A stretch of DNA of 64,000 nt from Paraglaciecola sp030730205. Its GTDB lineage: Bacteria; Pseudomonadota; Gammaproteobacteria; Enterobacterales; Alteromonadaceae. Where the stretch lies: NCBI RefSeq assembly GCF_052119645.1, contig NZ_JBGQOM010000008.1, positions 124,001-188,000 on the forward strand. The letters are read 5' to 3'. Below are positions 16,856 through 26,443 of this stretch, in pieces (position 1 is the first letter of the stretch; every line of letters starts with the position of its first letter). Under the pieces are notes generated by a model. The model ran no database searches, had not been told where the DNA came from, and saw only the letters and a list, made by a program, of their open reading frames with translations. The translations under genes were made by a program, and so were the position numbers.

Positions 16856-17455
16856 ATGCGAAATTTGACCTTGGCGCAGAAACATCAGCAGTTTGAAGAG
16901 TTTTTCATGATTAAACATGATCTTCACGTGAACATGCGAGTATTAGACAGTCATTTTACCCTACCTGAGCCCATTGATTTGCCGCAACACATGCCCTATG
17001 CGTTTAAAATTGCCAGCGAATTGGCAGCCATTGATAACAAAAGTTTACGCCACCTGCGGGGCTTATCTGATCATGCGAGCGAATTGGTAGAGTACTTAAA
17101 TCATCAAAGCCGTAAAATTGATTTGATGATGTCTTTGATCCTGAAGCACGAAGATGACCCTGCGCTAAATTACAGCAGCGATAAGTTTGGGGGCGGTGGG
17201 ATCATTATCAAAAGTAAACAAGCCTTAGATGTGGGTCTGCAGGTTGAACTGAAAATCTTTATTCCTGAAGAATCAGCGGCCATTTTTTGTTTTGCTGAAG
17301 TTATCGCGAATGAACTGATTGATGAAGAGCATCATGTTTCGATGATTTACAGCTGTATTCGAGAAGAAGACCAAGATTTACTGGTTCGCGCCAGTTTGCA
17401 TTTACAAGCCGCTAATTTGCGTAAACTCAAGCAACAAAAGAACGAACAACATTAA
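16856..17455 (+). CDS. PilZ-domain protein
   Basis: 199 aa. The C-terminal half (about residues 105-185) has the PilZ-like sequence YSSDKFGGGGIIIKSKQAL, then LQVELKIFIPEE, and a strand with FAEVIANEL. The N-terminal half is helical. The RxxxR c-di-GMP-binding motif expected before the barrel is not evident, so nucleotide binding is uncertain. The gene overlaps mfd by one base at TAATG, so the products are translationally coupled. An AGGAG ribosome-binding site precedes the ATG. The role next to mfd is not known. Confidence 0.68.
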   Translation: MRNLTLAQKHQQFEEFFMIKHDLHVNMRVLDSHFTLPEPIDLPQHMPYAFKIASELAAIDNKSLRHLRGLSDHASELVEYLNHQSRKIDLMMSLILKHEDDPALNYSSDKFGGGGIIIKSKQALDVGLQVELKIFIPEESAAIFCFAEVIANELIDEEHHVSMIYSCIREEDQDLLVRASLHLQAANLRKLKQQKNEQH

Positions 17456-20400
17456 TGACTTTAAGTATATTTACTCCACCACTACCGGCCAATAAACTAA
17501 AACAAAAAAACGACATTATTCACTGGCGTAATTTGCACGGCAGCAGTTTGGCTTTGTCTATTGCCAGTGCCGCCGAACAAATTAGTGGCCCCTTGTTATT
17601 GGTGACCGCGGATACGCCCAGCGCCATTAAGCTCGAAAAAGAGTTAGATTACTTTTTACTCCAATCTGAGATTGAGGTGCAGCTTTTTCCTGATTGGGAA
17701 ACCCTGCCTTATGACAGTTTTTCGCCCCATCAAGATATTGTTTCACAGCGTCTTGAAACCCTATATCGACTCACCCAAAACGAACGTTGTATTTTTATTG
17801 TGCCCATCAATACTTTGATGATGCGCATGGCGCCAGTCGACTACATTGGTAAATATCTATTACTGCTTAAAAACGGTCAGACCCTAGATATTAATCAATT
17901 TCGCTCTGGCTTAGAGCGCGCCGGATATTTGCATGTTAATCAAGTAATGAGTCACAGTGAGTTTTCAATTCGAGGCAGTATTATCGATCTTTATCCGATG
18001 GGTAGTCGCCAGCCCTATCGGATAGACTTATTTGACAACGAAGTAGATAGCATTCGCTACTTTGATCCGGAAACTCAGCGTTCGGGTGACAAAGTGGCAG
18101 AGATTCGTTTATTGCCCGCACGTGAATTCCCTACAGACAAAGACTCGAGCCTGTTATTCAGGCAACAATACCTTGAAAAATTTGACGCCAATAACAGCAA
18201 AGAGTCGATTTATTATCAGGTAGGCAAAAACTTAATGCCCGGCGGAATCGAATACTACCTGCCCTTATTTTTCAAACAAACCGCGACCTTATTTGATTAT
18301 CTGCATAACGATACGCTGGTGATGATGTTGGGCGATTTAAGCGCTGCGTGCGATGTATATTGGGCCGATGTAAATAAACGTTATGAGCAGTTACGCTTTA
18401 ATTTAGCTCGGCCATTATTGCCGCCTGCTGACTTGTTTATGCGTAATGAAGAGCTATTTGCCGCCTTTAAAACATGGCCCCGTGTCACCATCGAGCAAAG
18501 CAGCAGTAAATCACCAGTGGATGCGGATAGCAAAAGTGGCCATTTTCATTTTAGTACCAGTGCGATTGGCGACATTGGACTGAAACCACAGTTAAAAGAG
18601 CCTTGGTCATCGTTAAAAGAAAAAATGGTGCAATGGAAGAATCAAAAACTGCGGGTGTTATTCAGTGCCGAATCAGCAGGTCGGCGAGAGGGTTTACTCG
18701 AAATTCTGGCCAAGGCCAATATTAAACCTAAGAACTTTAGCCACTTTAACGACTTTATTACTGACAACGCCCCTCTTGGGATTACTGTTGGTTCAATAGA
18801 GCACAGCTTCATCTTACAAGACGGCAAACAGTCCGTGGTATTTATTACCGAAACTGAACTGCTCGGCCATAAAATCAGCCAACGCCGCTTACGTGATAAA
18901 CGCCAAGCCACTGATGAAAATGCCATTATTCGTAATTTGGCAGAATTAGCCATCGGCCAACCTGTGGTGCACCTTGATCATGGTGTGGGCCGCTATTTAG
19001 GTTTGCAGACACTTGATGCCGGTGGTGTTACCACGGAATATCTAACCATTGAATATGCCAAAGAAGCCAAGCTATATGTGCCGGTTGCTTCTTTACACCT
19101 CATCAGTCGATATAGTGGCGGCGACCTCGAGCACGCACCGCTGCACCACTTAGGTAATGATACTTGGAGTAAAGCCAAGAAAAAAGCCGCTGAAAAAGTC
19201 CGTGATGTCGCAGCGCAATTACTCGACGTGTATGCCCAGCGCGCCGCTAAACCTGGTTTCGCTTACAAAATAGCATGGGATGAATATCAGGCTTTCAGTG
19301 ACAGTTTTCCCTTTGAAGAAACCCTCGACCAACAAAAAGCCATTAATGCCGTTATCCAAGATATGGGCTCTACTAATGCCATGGACCGATTGGTGTGTGG
19401 CGATGTGGGCTTTGGTAAAACGGAAGTGGCCATGCGCGCCGCTTTTTTAGCGGCAAATCAAGGCAAACAAGTCGCTATTTTAGTGCCGACTACCCTACTT
19501 GCTCAGCAACACTATGAAAACTTTAAAGACCGCTTTGTTAATTGGCCGTTTAGAATTGAAGTACTGTCACGCTTTGTCAGTAGTAAAGACAGTAAACAAA
19601 CTGTAGAAGCGATAAAAGCCGGTCAAGTGGATATTGTGGTGGGAACCCACAAATTACTGCAAGACGACATTAAATTTAAAGATTTAGGTTTGGTGATCAT
19701 CGACGAAGAACACCGCTTTGGTGTACGTCAAAAAGAAAAGTTTAAGGCACTGCGAGCCGATGTCGATATTCTTACCCTCACAGCCACACCGATACCACGA
19801 ACCTTAAATATGGCGTTAAGTGGCATGCGCGATTTATCCATTATTGCCACGCCACCAGCCAAACGTTTAGCCATTAAAACCTTTGTGCAACAGCGCAGCG
19901 ATGACATAATTCGTGAAGCCATCATGCGTGAAATTTTACGTGGTGGTCAGGTGTACTTCTTACACAATGAGGTAGACACCATTGAAAAAGTAGCTGAAGA
20001 AATCGCCCAAATTGTGCCCGAAGCGCGTATCGCCATTGGCCATGGGCAAATGCGAGAACGGGAATTAGAAAAAGTCATGACTGACTTTTACCACCAGCGG
20101 TCTAACGTATTGCTATGTACCACTATCATTGAGACGGGTATTGATGTGCCATCAGCTAATACCATTGTCATGGACAGGGCTGATCATCTGGGCTTGGCGC
20201 AATTGCATCAATTACGCGGTCGTGTTGGACGGTCACACCATCAAGCTTACGCTTATTTACTTACTCCTCATCCCAAACGGATTACCAAAGACGCAGGAAA
20301 ACGCCTCGATGCCATTTCGTCTTTAGAGACCTTAGGAGCAGGTTTTGCCTTAGCAACCCACGACTTAGAAATCCGTGGTGCCGGTGAATTATTGGGGGAT

Positions 20401-20967
20401 GACCAGTCAGGCCAAATATCCAGTATTGGTTTTACCTTGTATATGGAAATGCTAGAGCAAGCGGTAGAAGCCTTAAAAGAAGGGCGCGAACCTTCTCTTG
20501 ATTACGCCTTATCTACCCAAACCGATATTGATTTACGTATACCGGCGCTTTTTCCTGATGATTATATTGGTGATGTGAATACGCGCCTCTCCTTGTATAA
20601 AAAACTAGCTGGCTGCAAAGACGAGCGCTCTATTAACGAGTTGCAAATAGAGCTAATCGACCGGTTTGGACTATTACCAGAGGCGGCTAAAAACCTGTTA
20701 ACTATTGCCCATTTAAAACTGCAAGCCAAAGTCATTGGTATCAATAAAGTAGAGGCATACCCTACTGGTGGTGTGGTTGAATTTTCACAGCAAACCAAGA
20801 TTGATCCGGGTTTTATTATACGGCTTATTCAGTCACAACCTCGTATTTATAAATTAGACGGCCCGCAAAAATTGAAATTTAACGTGCCTACTCAATCAGG
20901 GGCAGATAGACTTAAGTTAGTTTCAGATATGCTTACGCAATTTAGCCAACAAACAAGAGTCGCTTAA
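17455..20967 (+). CDS. mfd: Transcription-repair coupling factor Mfd
   Basis: 1170 aa, full length. An N-terminal UvrB-like module with LFPDWETLPYDSFSPHQDIVSQRLETL is followed by the RNA-polymerase-interacting domain around VVHLDHGVGRYLGL, then the RecG-like helicase with Walker A GDVGFGKTE (about residue 648) and DEEH (about 750). GRVGRSHHQAYAYLL is motif VI. The C-terminal TRCF domain is present. Mfd removes RNA polymerase stalled at lesions and recruits UvrA. It overlaps both PilZ (TAATG) and csiV (one base), so three genes form one coupled operon. Confidence 0.97.
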   Translation: MTLSIFTPPLPANKLKQKNDIIHWRNLHGSSLALSIASAAEQISGPLLLVTADTPSAIKLEKELDYFLLQSEIEVQLFPDWETLPYDSFSPHQDIVSQRLETLYRLTQNERCIFIVPINTLMMRMAPVDYIGKYLLLLKNGQTLDINQFRSGLERAGYLHVNQVMSHSEFSIRGSIIDLYPMGSRQPYRIDLFDNEVDSIRYFDPETQRSGDKVAEIRLLPAREFPTDKDSSLLFRQQYLEKFDANNSKESIYYQVGKNLMPGGIEYYLPLFFKQTATLFDYLHNDTLVMMLGDLSAACDVYWADVNKRYEQLRFNLARPLLPPADLFMRNEELFAAFKTWPRVTIEQSSSKSPVDADSKSGHFHFSTSAIGDIGLKPQLKEPWSSLKEKMVQWKNQKLRVLFSAESAGRREGLLEILAKANIKPKNFSHFNDFITDNAPLGITVGSIEHSFILQDGKQSVVFITETELLGHKISQRRLRDKRQATDENAIIRNLAELAIGQPVVHLDHGVGRYLGLQTLDAGGVTTEYLTIEYAKEAKLYVPVASLHLISRYSGGDLEHAPLHHLGNDTWSKAKKKAAEKVRDVAAQLLDVYAQRAAKPGFAYKIAWDEYQAFSDSFPFEETLDQQKAINAVIQDMGSTNAMDRLVCGDVGFGKTEVAMRAAFLAANQGKQVAILVPTTLLAQQHYENFKDRFVNWPFRIEVLSRFVSSKDSKQTVEAIKAGQVDIVVGTHKLLQDDIKFKDLGLVIIDEEHRFGVRQKEKFKALRADVDILTLTATPIPRTLNMALSGMRDLSIIATPPAKRLAIKTFVQQRSDDIIREAIMREILRGGQVYFLHNEVDTIEKVAEEIAQIVPEARIAIGHGQMRERELEKVMTDFYHQRSNVLLCTTIIETGIDVPSANTIVMDRADHLGLAQLHQLRGRVGRSHHQAYAYLLTPHPKRITKDAGKRLDAISSLETLGAGFALATHDLEIRGAGELLGDDQSGQISSIGFTLYMEMLEQAVEALKEGREPSLDYALSTQTDIDLRIPALFPDDYIGDVNTRLSLYKKLAGCKDERSINELQIELIDRFGLLPEAAKNLLTIAHLKLQAKVIGINKVEAYPTGGVVEFSQQTKIDPGFIIRLIQSQPRIYKLDGPQKLKFNVPTQSGADRLKLVSDMLTQFSQQTRVA

Positions 20968-22439
20968 TGTCTTCAGTCAAACAATCTCCCTTATATGTGC
21001 CGGTTTCGCCCTTAAAACAGGCGGCAAAGATGCTGTTGCTAGGGCTCTCTTTCGGCTTATGCCATCATCATGTCTTAGCTGCTGAGCAAGATTGGTGGTT
21101 TGATGTTGAAGTGATCATCTTCAAACATGATTCAAATTTAAGCGCCTTATCAGAAAAGTTTGCTCATCAAGCGATAAGTGCAGAGCCGACTAACGCTTTG
21201 GATTTACTGACGCCGTATTTACGTCCAGACTTAAGCTATCTGCGAGCAGGTTTGCCGTTTTGCTTAGCATCAAGTCGTGCTGAAAAACAAAAGCAAATCG
21301 ACACAGGATTTATATTTCCTGCACCTAAAGATACAGAGATAAAAGCGGGGCAAGCGAGCGCCAATGACAGCACGAGCTTAGCTGCCACACAAGCAACAAA
21401 TGTAGTAAATACTCCGCAGCAAGTTGCTCTTAACAAAACGCTGCCTGTTGCAGATAATCGTGCAAGCAACGAGGGGGAATATGTTGCACAAGATTTATCG
21501 ATAAATTGGCTGGAGTGGCAAATACCCAAGCAGCTTCCATGTGTGTTTAAAGAGCAACTGACCTTACTGGCAAACCCCTTTAAAGCGCCACCAGACAATC
21601 CCAATTCCCTGCAAAATATTGCCAAGGTACCAGTTAAAATCAATGGTCGTAGCGTGCAGCACAAAGGTCAGGCTTTTTTACTTCCACAAAGCGAGCTCAA
21701 TTTAAGCAATTTATATAACAGCATCAATCGTCAACGGGACCTTCAGCCTTTACTTTATGCTGGTTGGCGACAAGAGGTGAAATTTGGCCGCAATAAGGCC
21801 AAAGCGCTACGTTTATTTGCGGGGCAAAACTACGGCAAAACCTTTACCATCGAGGGCCGTTTAAAAGCCGATAACGCCCTTAGAGAACAAGACAGTCCTT
21901 ATCAACCTACTGATGAGCTGTCGTCGCTGAGTGAACAAGAGTTGGCTGAGCACAATACGGGGGCGGCATTGATGGCCAATCAAGCCTTATTTGCCGATAT
22001 TTATGCCCAATTAGAGCAGTCAGACGAGCCCTTAGATCTCGAAACCTTTTTTGTCACGTCTAAAACAGAATCTTCTAACGACAAGCCCCTTAACTATGTG
22101 TACCAGCGAGATAATGAGATTTGGCAGCTTGATGGTGAGCTAAAGGTCTACTTGCAAAACGTAGGGCGCACTCCGTATTTGCACATCGACAGTCGTTTTG
22201 ATTATCGACAGCCCGTATTTGACGCCGCATTACAACACAAAGCCAATACACAGAATACGATATTGCTAGGAGAACAAAACACCCAAGCCAATAAGCTCGA
22301 AAGCATCAACGTCAAACATTTCAAGCGAGTGATCAGCAAACAACTGCATTATTTCGATCATCCTCTTTTTGGCATGGTGGTCTATATCACTCGCTATCAA
22401 TGGCCGGACGATCCACATCAGCCTGAAAACAGTAATTAA
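20967..22439 (+). CDS. csiV: CsiV-family periplasmic peptidoglycan-binding protein
   Basis: 490 aa. A signal peptide ends near VLA/AEQ and is followed by DWWFDVEVIIFKH, the start of the CsiV family (DUF2803 type), in which the mature protein begins with a strand carrying E-I-F residues. The C-terminal region with LNYVYQRDNEIWQLDGELKV and YFDHPLFGMVVYI is also typical. In Vibrio, CsiV binds peptidoglycan and helps activate the LpoA-PBP1a synthase pair. The position directly after mfd with a one-base overlap is common in this order. A poorly conserved linker occupies residues about 110-170. Confidence 0.82.
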   Translation: MSSVKQSPLYVPVSPLKQAAKMLLLGLSFGLCHHHVLAAEQDWWFDVEVIIFKHDSNLSALSEKFAHQAISAEPTNALDLLTPYLRPDLSYLRAGLPFCLASSRAEKQKQIDTGFIFPAPKDTEIKAGQASANDSTSLAATQATNVVNTPQQVALNKTLPVADNRASNEGEYVAQDLSINWLEWQIPKQLPCVFKEQLTLLANPFKAPPDNPNSLQNIAKVPVKINGRSVQHKGQAFLLPQSELNLSNLYNSINRQRDLQPLLYAGWRQEVKFGRNKAKALRLFAGQNYGKTFTIEGRLKADNALREQDSPYQPTDELSSLSEQELAEHNTGAALMANQALFADIYAQLEQSDEPLDLETFFVTSKTESSNDKPLNYVYQRDNEIWQLDGELKVYLQNVGRTPYLHIDSRFDYRQPVFDAALQHKANTQNTILLGEQNTQANKLESINVKHFKRVISKQLHYFDHPLFGMVVYITRYQWPDDPHQPENSN

Positions 22440-22482
22440 TCCTAATTAGCAGTTATAAGTCTGTTTCGCAGCAAGGAATAAT

Positions 22483-23013
22483 ATGAAAATTTACACTAAG
22501 GGCGGCGACAAAGGCCAAACCCAAATCTACGCGGATAAAGTTGTTAGACTGAGCAAAGATGATCAAGTACTCGAATGTTATGGCACCCTTGATGAGTTGA
22601 ACGCTCACGTGGGTTTATTAACAAGTTACATTACGCAATCACATCCTCACTCCATTGTGGCAAGTCAGTTACCCGCCATTCAACAGAGTTTATTTCAAAT
22701 TGGCTTTGCGGTTTCTGCTACAAGTAAATTAAATCAACAGGATGTAGCAAGCCTTGAGCACCACATTGACCAACTGCAATTGGTTTTACCTGCTCAAGTA
22801 TCGTTTATTTTACCGGGTGGTTGTATGGCTGCATCTCAAGCCCATGTCTGTCGTACCGTCGCGCGTAGAGCGGAACGTACCTTGGTTGCCTTACTGGTAG
22901 AGCACCCTGTACCTGAAGTGTGTTTGCAGTTTATTAATCGTTTATCTGACTACTTTTTTGTGGTTGCGCGCAGTCTGAATCATGAACTTGGCTTATCTGA
23001 TGTTAAAGTGTGA
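22483..23013 (+). CDS. ATP:cob(I)alamin adenosyltransferase (PduO-type)
   Basis: 176 aa. The N-terminal KIYTKGGDKGQTQIYADKVVR carries the ATP-binding glycine-rich region (TKGGDKG), and the C-terminal RTVARRAERTLVALL with INRLSDYFFVVAR is the PduO signature (RAERT and RLSDYLF). The enzyme transfers adenosyl from ATP to cob(I)alamin, making coenzyme B12. The gene has AAGGAA before its ATG and lies 43 bp past csiV. No B12 biosynthesis genes are adjacent, though btuCD at 42.6-44.3 kb could supply the precursor. A terminator-like hairpin follows. Confidence 0.93.
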   Translation: MKIYTKGGDKGQTQIYADKVVRLSKDDQVLECYGTLDELNAHVGLLTSYITQSHPHSIVASQLPAIQQSLFQIGFAVSATSKLNQQDVASLEHHIDQLQLVLPAQVSFILPGGCMAASQAHVCRTVARRAERTLVALLVEHPVPEVCLQFINRLSDYFFVVARSLNHELGLSDVKV

Positions 23014-23080
23014 GCCCTCTTTTTAGCGTTTACGTAATATTCAGCATCTGAAATTAAATAAGCCAGCCCCTAAAACGGAA

Positions 23081-23111
23081 AAAGCCTGCCAAGTTTAACG
23101 TGGCAGGCTTT
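23081..23111. terminator. Bidirectional intrinsic terminator
   Basis: AAAGCCTGCCA and TGGCAGGCTTT form an eleven-base perfect stem around a nine-base loop, with further A and T residues on either side. It lies between the convergent adenosyltransferase gene (+) and TonB receptor gene (-), so it probably ends both. Confidence 0.9.
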
Positions 23112-23143
23112 TTATATTTATTTAGACAGCGTCTGAATAAAAA

Positions 23144-25810
23144 TTAGAACGTGTAGTTTAAACGTGCATAGTAATAACCACCTTGCCAGTCAACAATGTT
23201 GCTTGACCAGTAAACGTTACCACAGCAGTCATCACCGCCGGTATCTTTGTCTGGGTATTCATCAAAGATGTTGCGCGCACCCGCCGCGATACTCAAGTCT
23301 TCAGTAAGTTGATACTTAGCCTCGACATCAAAGAATACCGTTGAACCATATTCTTGAATGGTGGTGGCCGCTGAGTTAATCGCATTCTCGTAAGAACCAT
23401 AAATATTGGCTCGCACTAAAATACTCAACATATCGAAATTGTGTTTTGCAGAGATAACCGCGCGCCAGTCGGGCGTGGCATTTTCTACATCAAATTGATC
23501 TTCTGCATTTAAGTAGTCAGAAGCATCAGAGTCAATTTCTGTTTTGTTATAGTTTAATGACGTGGTGAAAACCGTATCATCAAAGGTGTAAGTTGCCACT
23601 AAGTCCATACCCTGAGTAACCGTATCGAAGGCATTTTGAAAGTAGTTAACGCCACCAATTGAGTTTGCGCCAGCAACGCCTGCTGCATCAAGTTTTAAGT
23701 AGTTTTGGTAAGCATCGACTTTCGTTGGATCTGTCGATACTTCCAAAGTTGATACGGCGTAAAAACGATCCTCTAACTCAATTCGATAAAAGTCTAAGGT
23801 GATATTCAAGGCATCGACATTACCTGTAACACCTATGGCGTAGTTTAAAGACTTTTCAGGTGACAGCGGCTCTGCACCTAAGGCTTGACCAACGGGGCTG
23901 ATTGCAGGAAACAAACCTGTTGCAACAGGTAAACCATTAGGTAAACGTGTAGACACGTTAGTAGTACCTTGCTGACCTGGTGTTGGTGCTCTAAAACCCG
24001 TACCCACAGAGCCACGCAGATTAAAGTCGTCATTTAGTGTGTATCTAAAAGCCACTTTACCCACTAACTCTGAACCAAAATCCGAGTAGTCTTCATAACG
24101 CATCGCGCCTTGTAAAAACAGTGATTCTGACACGTCAGAACTTACATCAACGTATACGCCAGCCATATCGCGCTCGTATTTGCCTGAATACTCAGGCGAA
24201 TAACCCGGGAAGCCGTTTGAACCCACACCAACCACTTGGTATACAGGATCCATTCCAGCAAATCCATCTACTGGAGTACCGTCTTCATTTGTATTCGCCG
24301 TATAATTTGCACAATTTAATCCGGAAATTGCGGCTCCTGCGGCTGTTGCAGTATAATCAGCATTACAAAAATCCCAAGGATCGGGCAAAGCATAAGGACC
24401 AGCAGAATACGAAGCTTCATCACCGCCAACCAACTCATAGCTTTCTTCCATGTAAGTTAAACCGAAGGCAACCAAGACATCAGAGTACAAATCAGCATCA
24501 AAGTACTTGGTAAAGTCAGCCGAAAATTGTAATTCTTCGTTGATTAAATCCCCTGGTGTAAAAGAAGTGGGCGAGTCAGGGCCCATAGAAGGGTTGATCG
24601 TATTTTTAAGGGTATAAGAGATTTCATTTGAGCCATAACGACCACTGAAATCATAAGTCATACCGTTAGCAAATTCACCTTCAAGGCCAGTTACTAAAGA
24701 ATAGTCAGTAATGTCACCAAAGAAACGTGGTGTGAAACCGCCCGGGAATTTTTCCAGTGGGCTGTATAACGAGCCATCTTGTTCACGTATATTTTCAATT
24801 GTGCCGTTACCAGGATAGCGATAGTAGAAGGAGCCATCACCTTCACTTTCAGAGTAGTTACCAAAAGCATAAAACTTCATGCTGTCACTGATTTCGTAAC
24901 CACTGTTAAAAAATAAACGCGTACCCGAGGTATTCGGTTGTCCCCAAGGCTGTACCACTCCTTCTCCGCCTAAGTTGGCAGCGTCCAAACCAGCGATAAA
25001 ACCCTCTTCAGTGTAACCTGCGAGGCTCGAATCGAACGAGCCACCACCCAAGAAATCAGGACTTGTGGCATCAACACATGCCCATGACTCACAGTACTGC
25101 TCGGAACGAGAGGTGGAATTTGAATCAGCATATTCAGCTGATATGCTAACAAATCCTTTGTCGCCAAGGGCAAAACCAACGTTACCAGTCATGGTGATTT
25201 GCTCACCATCCCCTTCGTAGTATTGGCCTGTTTCAAGTGAAAATGAACCGCCTTCATCGTTGTCTTTTAAAACAAAGTTAATTACCCCAGCGATAGCGTC
25301 AGAACCATATTGTGCGGCAGCGCCGTCACGCAGCACTTCAACACCTTTTAAAGCTGATGAAGGAATAGTCGCGATATCTGGCCCTTGGGTACCTGAACCA
25401 CCAATTTGTACTAATGCAGAACGGTGGCGACGTTTAGAGTTCACTAATACGAGGGTTTTGTCAGTCGGCATGCCACGGAGTGTTGCCGGACGAATAAACG
25501 ATGCACCATCTGAAATAGGTTGACGTTGCAATGAATACGACGGTACTAAGGTTTTTAATACATCGTTAGTATCAGTAAATGGTACACCCGCTAAATCATC
25601 TTCACTGAGTACATCAACGGGTACAGGTGAATCTGCTAAAGAGCGCGGAGCACCACGTGAACCGGTGATAACCACCTTTTCATACGATTCAGCATCGGCG
25701 GCTGCATCTGGTGTTTCTTGTGCCATGGCCGACGACAGGGCGACTGTGCTAAGTGCCCACGTCATTAAGCTGGTTTTTATTGCTTTATTTAGCTTAGATT
25801 GCTGAAGCAT
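23144..25810 (-). CDS. TonB-dependent outer-membrane receptor
   Basis: 888 aa. A signal peptide ends near AMA/QET. A TonB box-like stretch (EKVVITGSRGAPRSLADSP) leads into the plug domain, where VEVLRDGAAAQYGSDAIAGVINFVL is diagnostic. The remainder is a beta-barrel with alternating aromatic strands, ending YYYARLNYTF with the terminal Phe expected for outer-membrane insertion. It belongs to the large receptors used by marine bacteria for organic ligands as well as metals. As the last gene of the amine oxidase-cytochrome-RidA operon it may bring the substrate into the periplasm. No Fur box was seen upstream. Confidence 0.92.
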   Translation of the reverse strand: MLQQSKLNKAIKTSLMTWALSTVALSSAMAQETPDAAADAESYEKVVITGSRGAPRSLADSPVPVDVLSEDDLAGVPFTDTNDVLKTLVPSYSLQRQPISDGASFIRPATLRGMPTDKTLVLVNSKRRHRSALVQIGGSGTQGPDIATIPSSALKGVEVLRDGAAAQYGSDAIAGVINFVLKDNDEGGSFSLETGQYYEGDGEQITMTGNVGFALGDKGFVSISAEYADSNSTSRSEQYCESWACVDATSPDFLGGGSFDSSLAGYTEEGFIAGLDAANLGGEGVVQPWGQPNTSGTRLFFNSGYEISDSMKFYAFGNYSESEGDGSFYYRYPGNGTIENIREQDGSLYSPLEKFPGGFTPRFFGDITDYSLVTGLEGEFANGMTYDFSGRYGSNEISYTLKNTINPSMGPDSPTSFTPGDLINEELQFSADFTKYFDADLYSDVLVAFGLTYMEESYELVGGDEASYSAGPYALPDPWDFCNADYTATAAGAAISGLNCANYTANTNEDGTPVDGFAGMDPVYQVVGVGSNGFPGYSPEYSGKYERDMAGVYVDVSSDVSESLFLQGAMRYEDYSDFGSELVGKVAFRYTLNDDFNLRGSVGTGFRAPTPGQQGTTNVSTRLPNGLPVATGLFPAISPVGQALGAEPLSPEKSLNYAIGVTGNVDALNITLDFYRIELEDRFYAVSTLEVSTDPTKVDAYQNYLKLDAAGVAGANSIGGVNYFQNAFDTVTQGMDLVATYTFDDTVFTTSLNYNKTEIDSDASDYLNAEDQFDVENATPDWRAVISAKHNFDMLSILVRANIYGSYENAINSAATTIQEYGSTVFFDVEAKYQLTEDLSIAAGARNIFDEYPDKDTGGDDCCGNVYWSSNIVDWQGGYYYARLNYTF

Positions 25811-25909
25811 AGTGTTCCCCTTATTTTTATAGTAGCGCTTGGTAGTGTGTGACTAGAATTACTGGTTAAATGGATGCTCTAGCGCCTAGTCAACGTTAGA
25901 GCTCATCTC

Positions 25910-26422
25910 TCATTTAGGTTTGGCAATGACCATTTCAATTTCGATAAGCATGTTTGGCCCACCGGCTAATCCAGCGATCTGAAAGGCAGAACGGGCCGGT
26001 TTGTTGGGTTGTTCCTTAGTGCCGAAGTACAAGGTGTAGGCTTTCATAAACCCGCCAAAATCCATTTTGCCGTCCATGGTGGGGTCGCCTACCATGAAGA
26101 CTTGCATCTTAATGACGTCACCAAAACCGACACCAAGCTCTTTAAACGACTCTTCAAATCGTTTAAATACGTTTAAAGCTTGTGTTTCAGTGTCGCCGTA
26201 ATATTCGCGGCTGCCGCGCTCTGCTTCTGGATTAACCGGCCCTGGTACCATGCCACTATGAAAGATCAATGTGGTTGCCGGACTAACTTCGACCGCTCGA
26301 GAAATGGGAAAAGGATTATTGTTAGGTAAGGCATGACGAGTCACATCAGCAAGAGTCGACACACTAAACAAGGTGCTAGCGGCGACTAAGGCAGATGTAA
26401 CAAGGGATAAAGATTTTTTCAT
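25910..26422 (-). CDS. Exported RidA-family (YjgF/UK114) imine deaminase
   Basis: 170 aa. Residues 1-25 are a signal peptide (hydrophobic core ending near TLA/DVT), which is unusual for this mainly cytoplasmic family. The mature part has LIFHSGMVPGP, TETQALNVFKRFEESFKELG, VIKMQVFMVGD, and the active-site Arg in PARS (about residue 144), followed by LIEIEMVIA with the conserved Glu. RidA enzymes hydrolyse reactive imines/enamines to ketones and ammonia. The gene lies 21 bp after the cytochrome c gene and downstream of the flavin amine oxidase gene, which would produce such imines. Confidence 0.88.
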   Translation of the reverse strand: MKKSLSLVTSALVAASTLFSVSTLADVTRHALPNNNPFPISRAVEVSPATTLIFHSGMVPGPVNPEAERGSREYYGDTETQALNVFKRFEESFKELGVGFGDVIKMQVFMVGDPTMDGKMDFGGFMKAYTLYFGTKEQPNKPARSAFQIAGLAGGPNMLIEIEMVIAKPK

Positions 26423-26443
26423 GAATATACAGCTCCTAGTAAA

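Noticed and set aside
18642..18953. 103-codon frame opposite mfd
   Set aside because: Shadow of a highly conserved gene with no independent support.
24121..24513. 130-codon frame opposite the TonB receptor gene
   Set aside because: Its Gln/Arg/His-rich content is the shadow of beta-strand codons on the other strand; no start signal.
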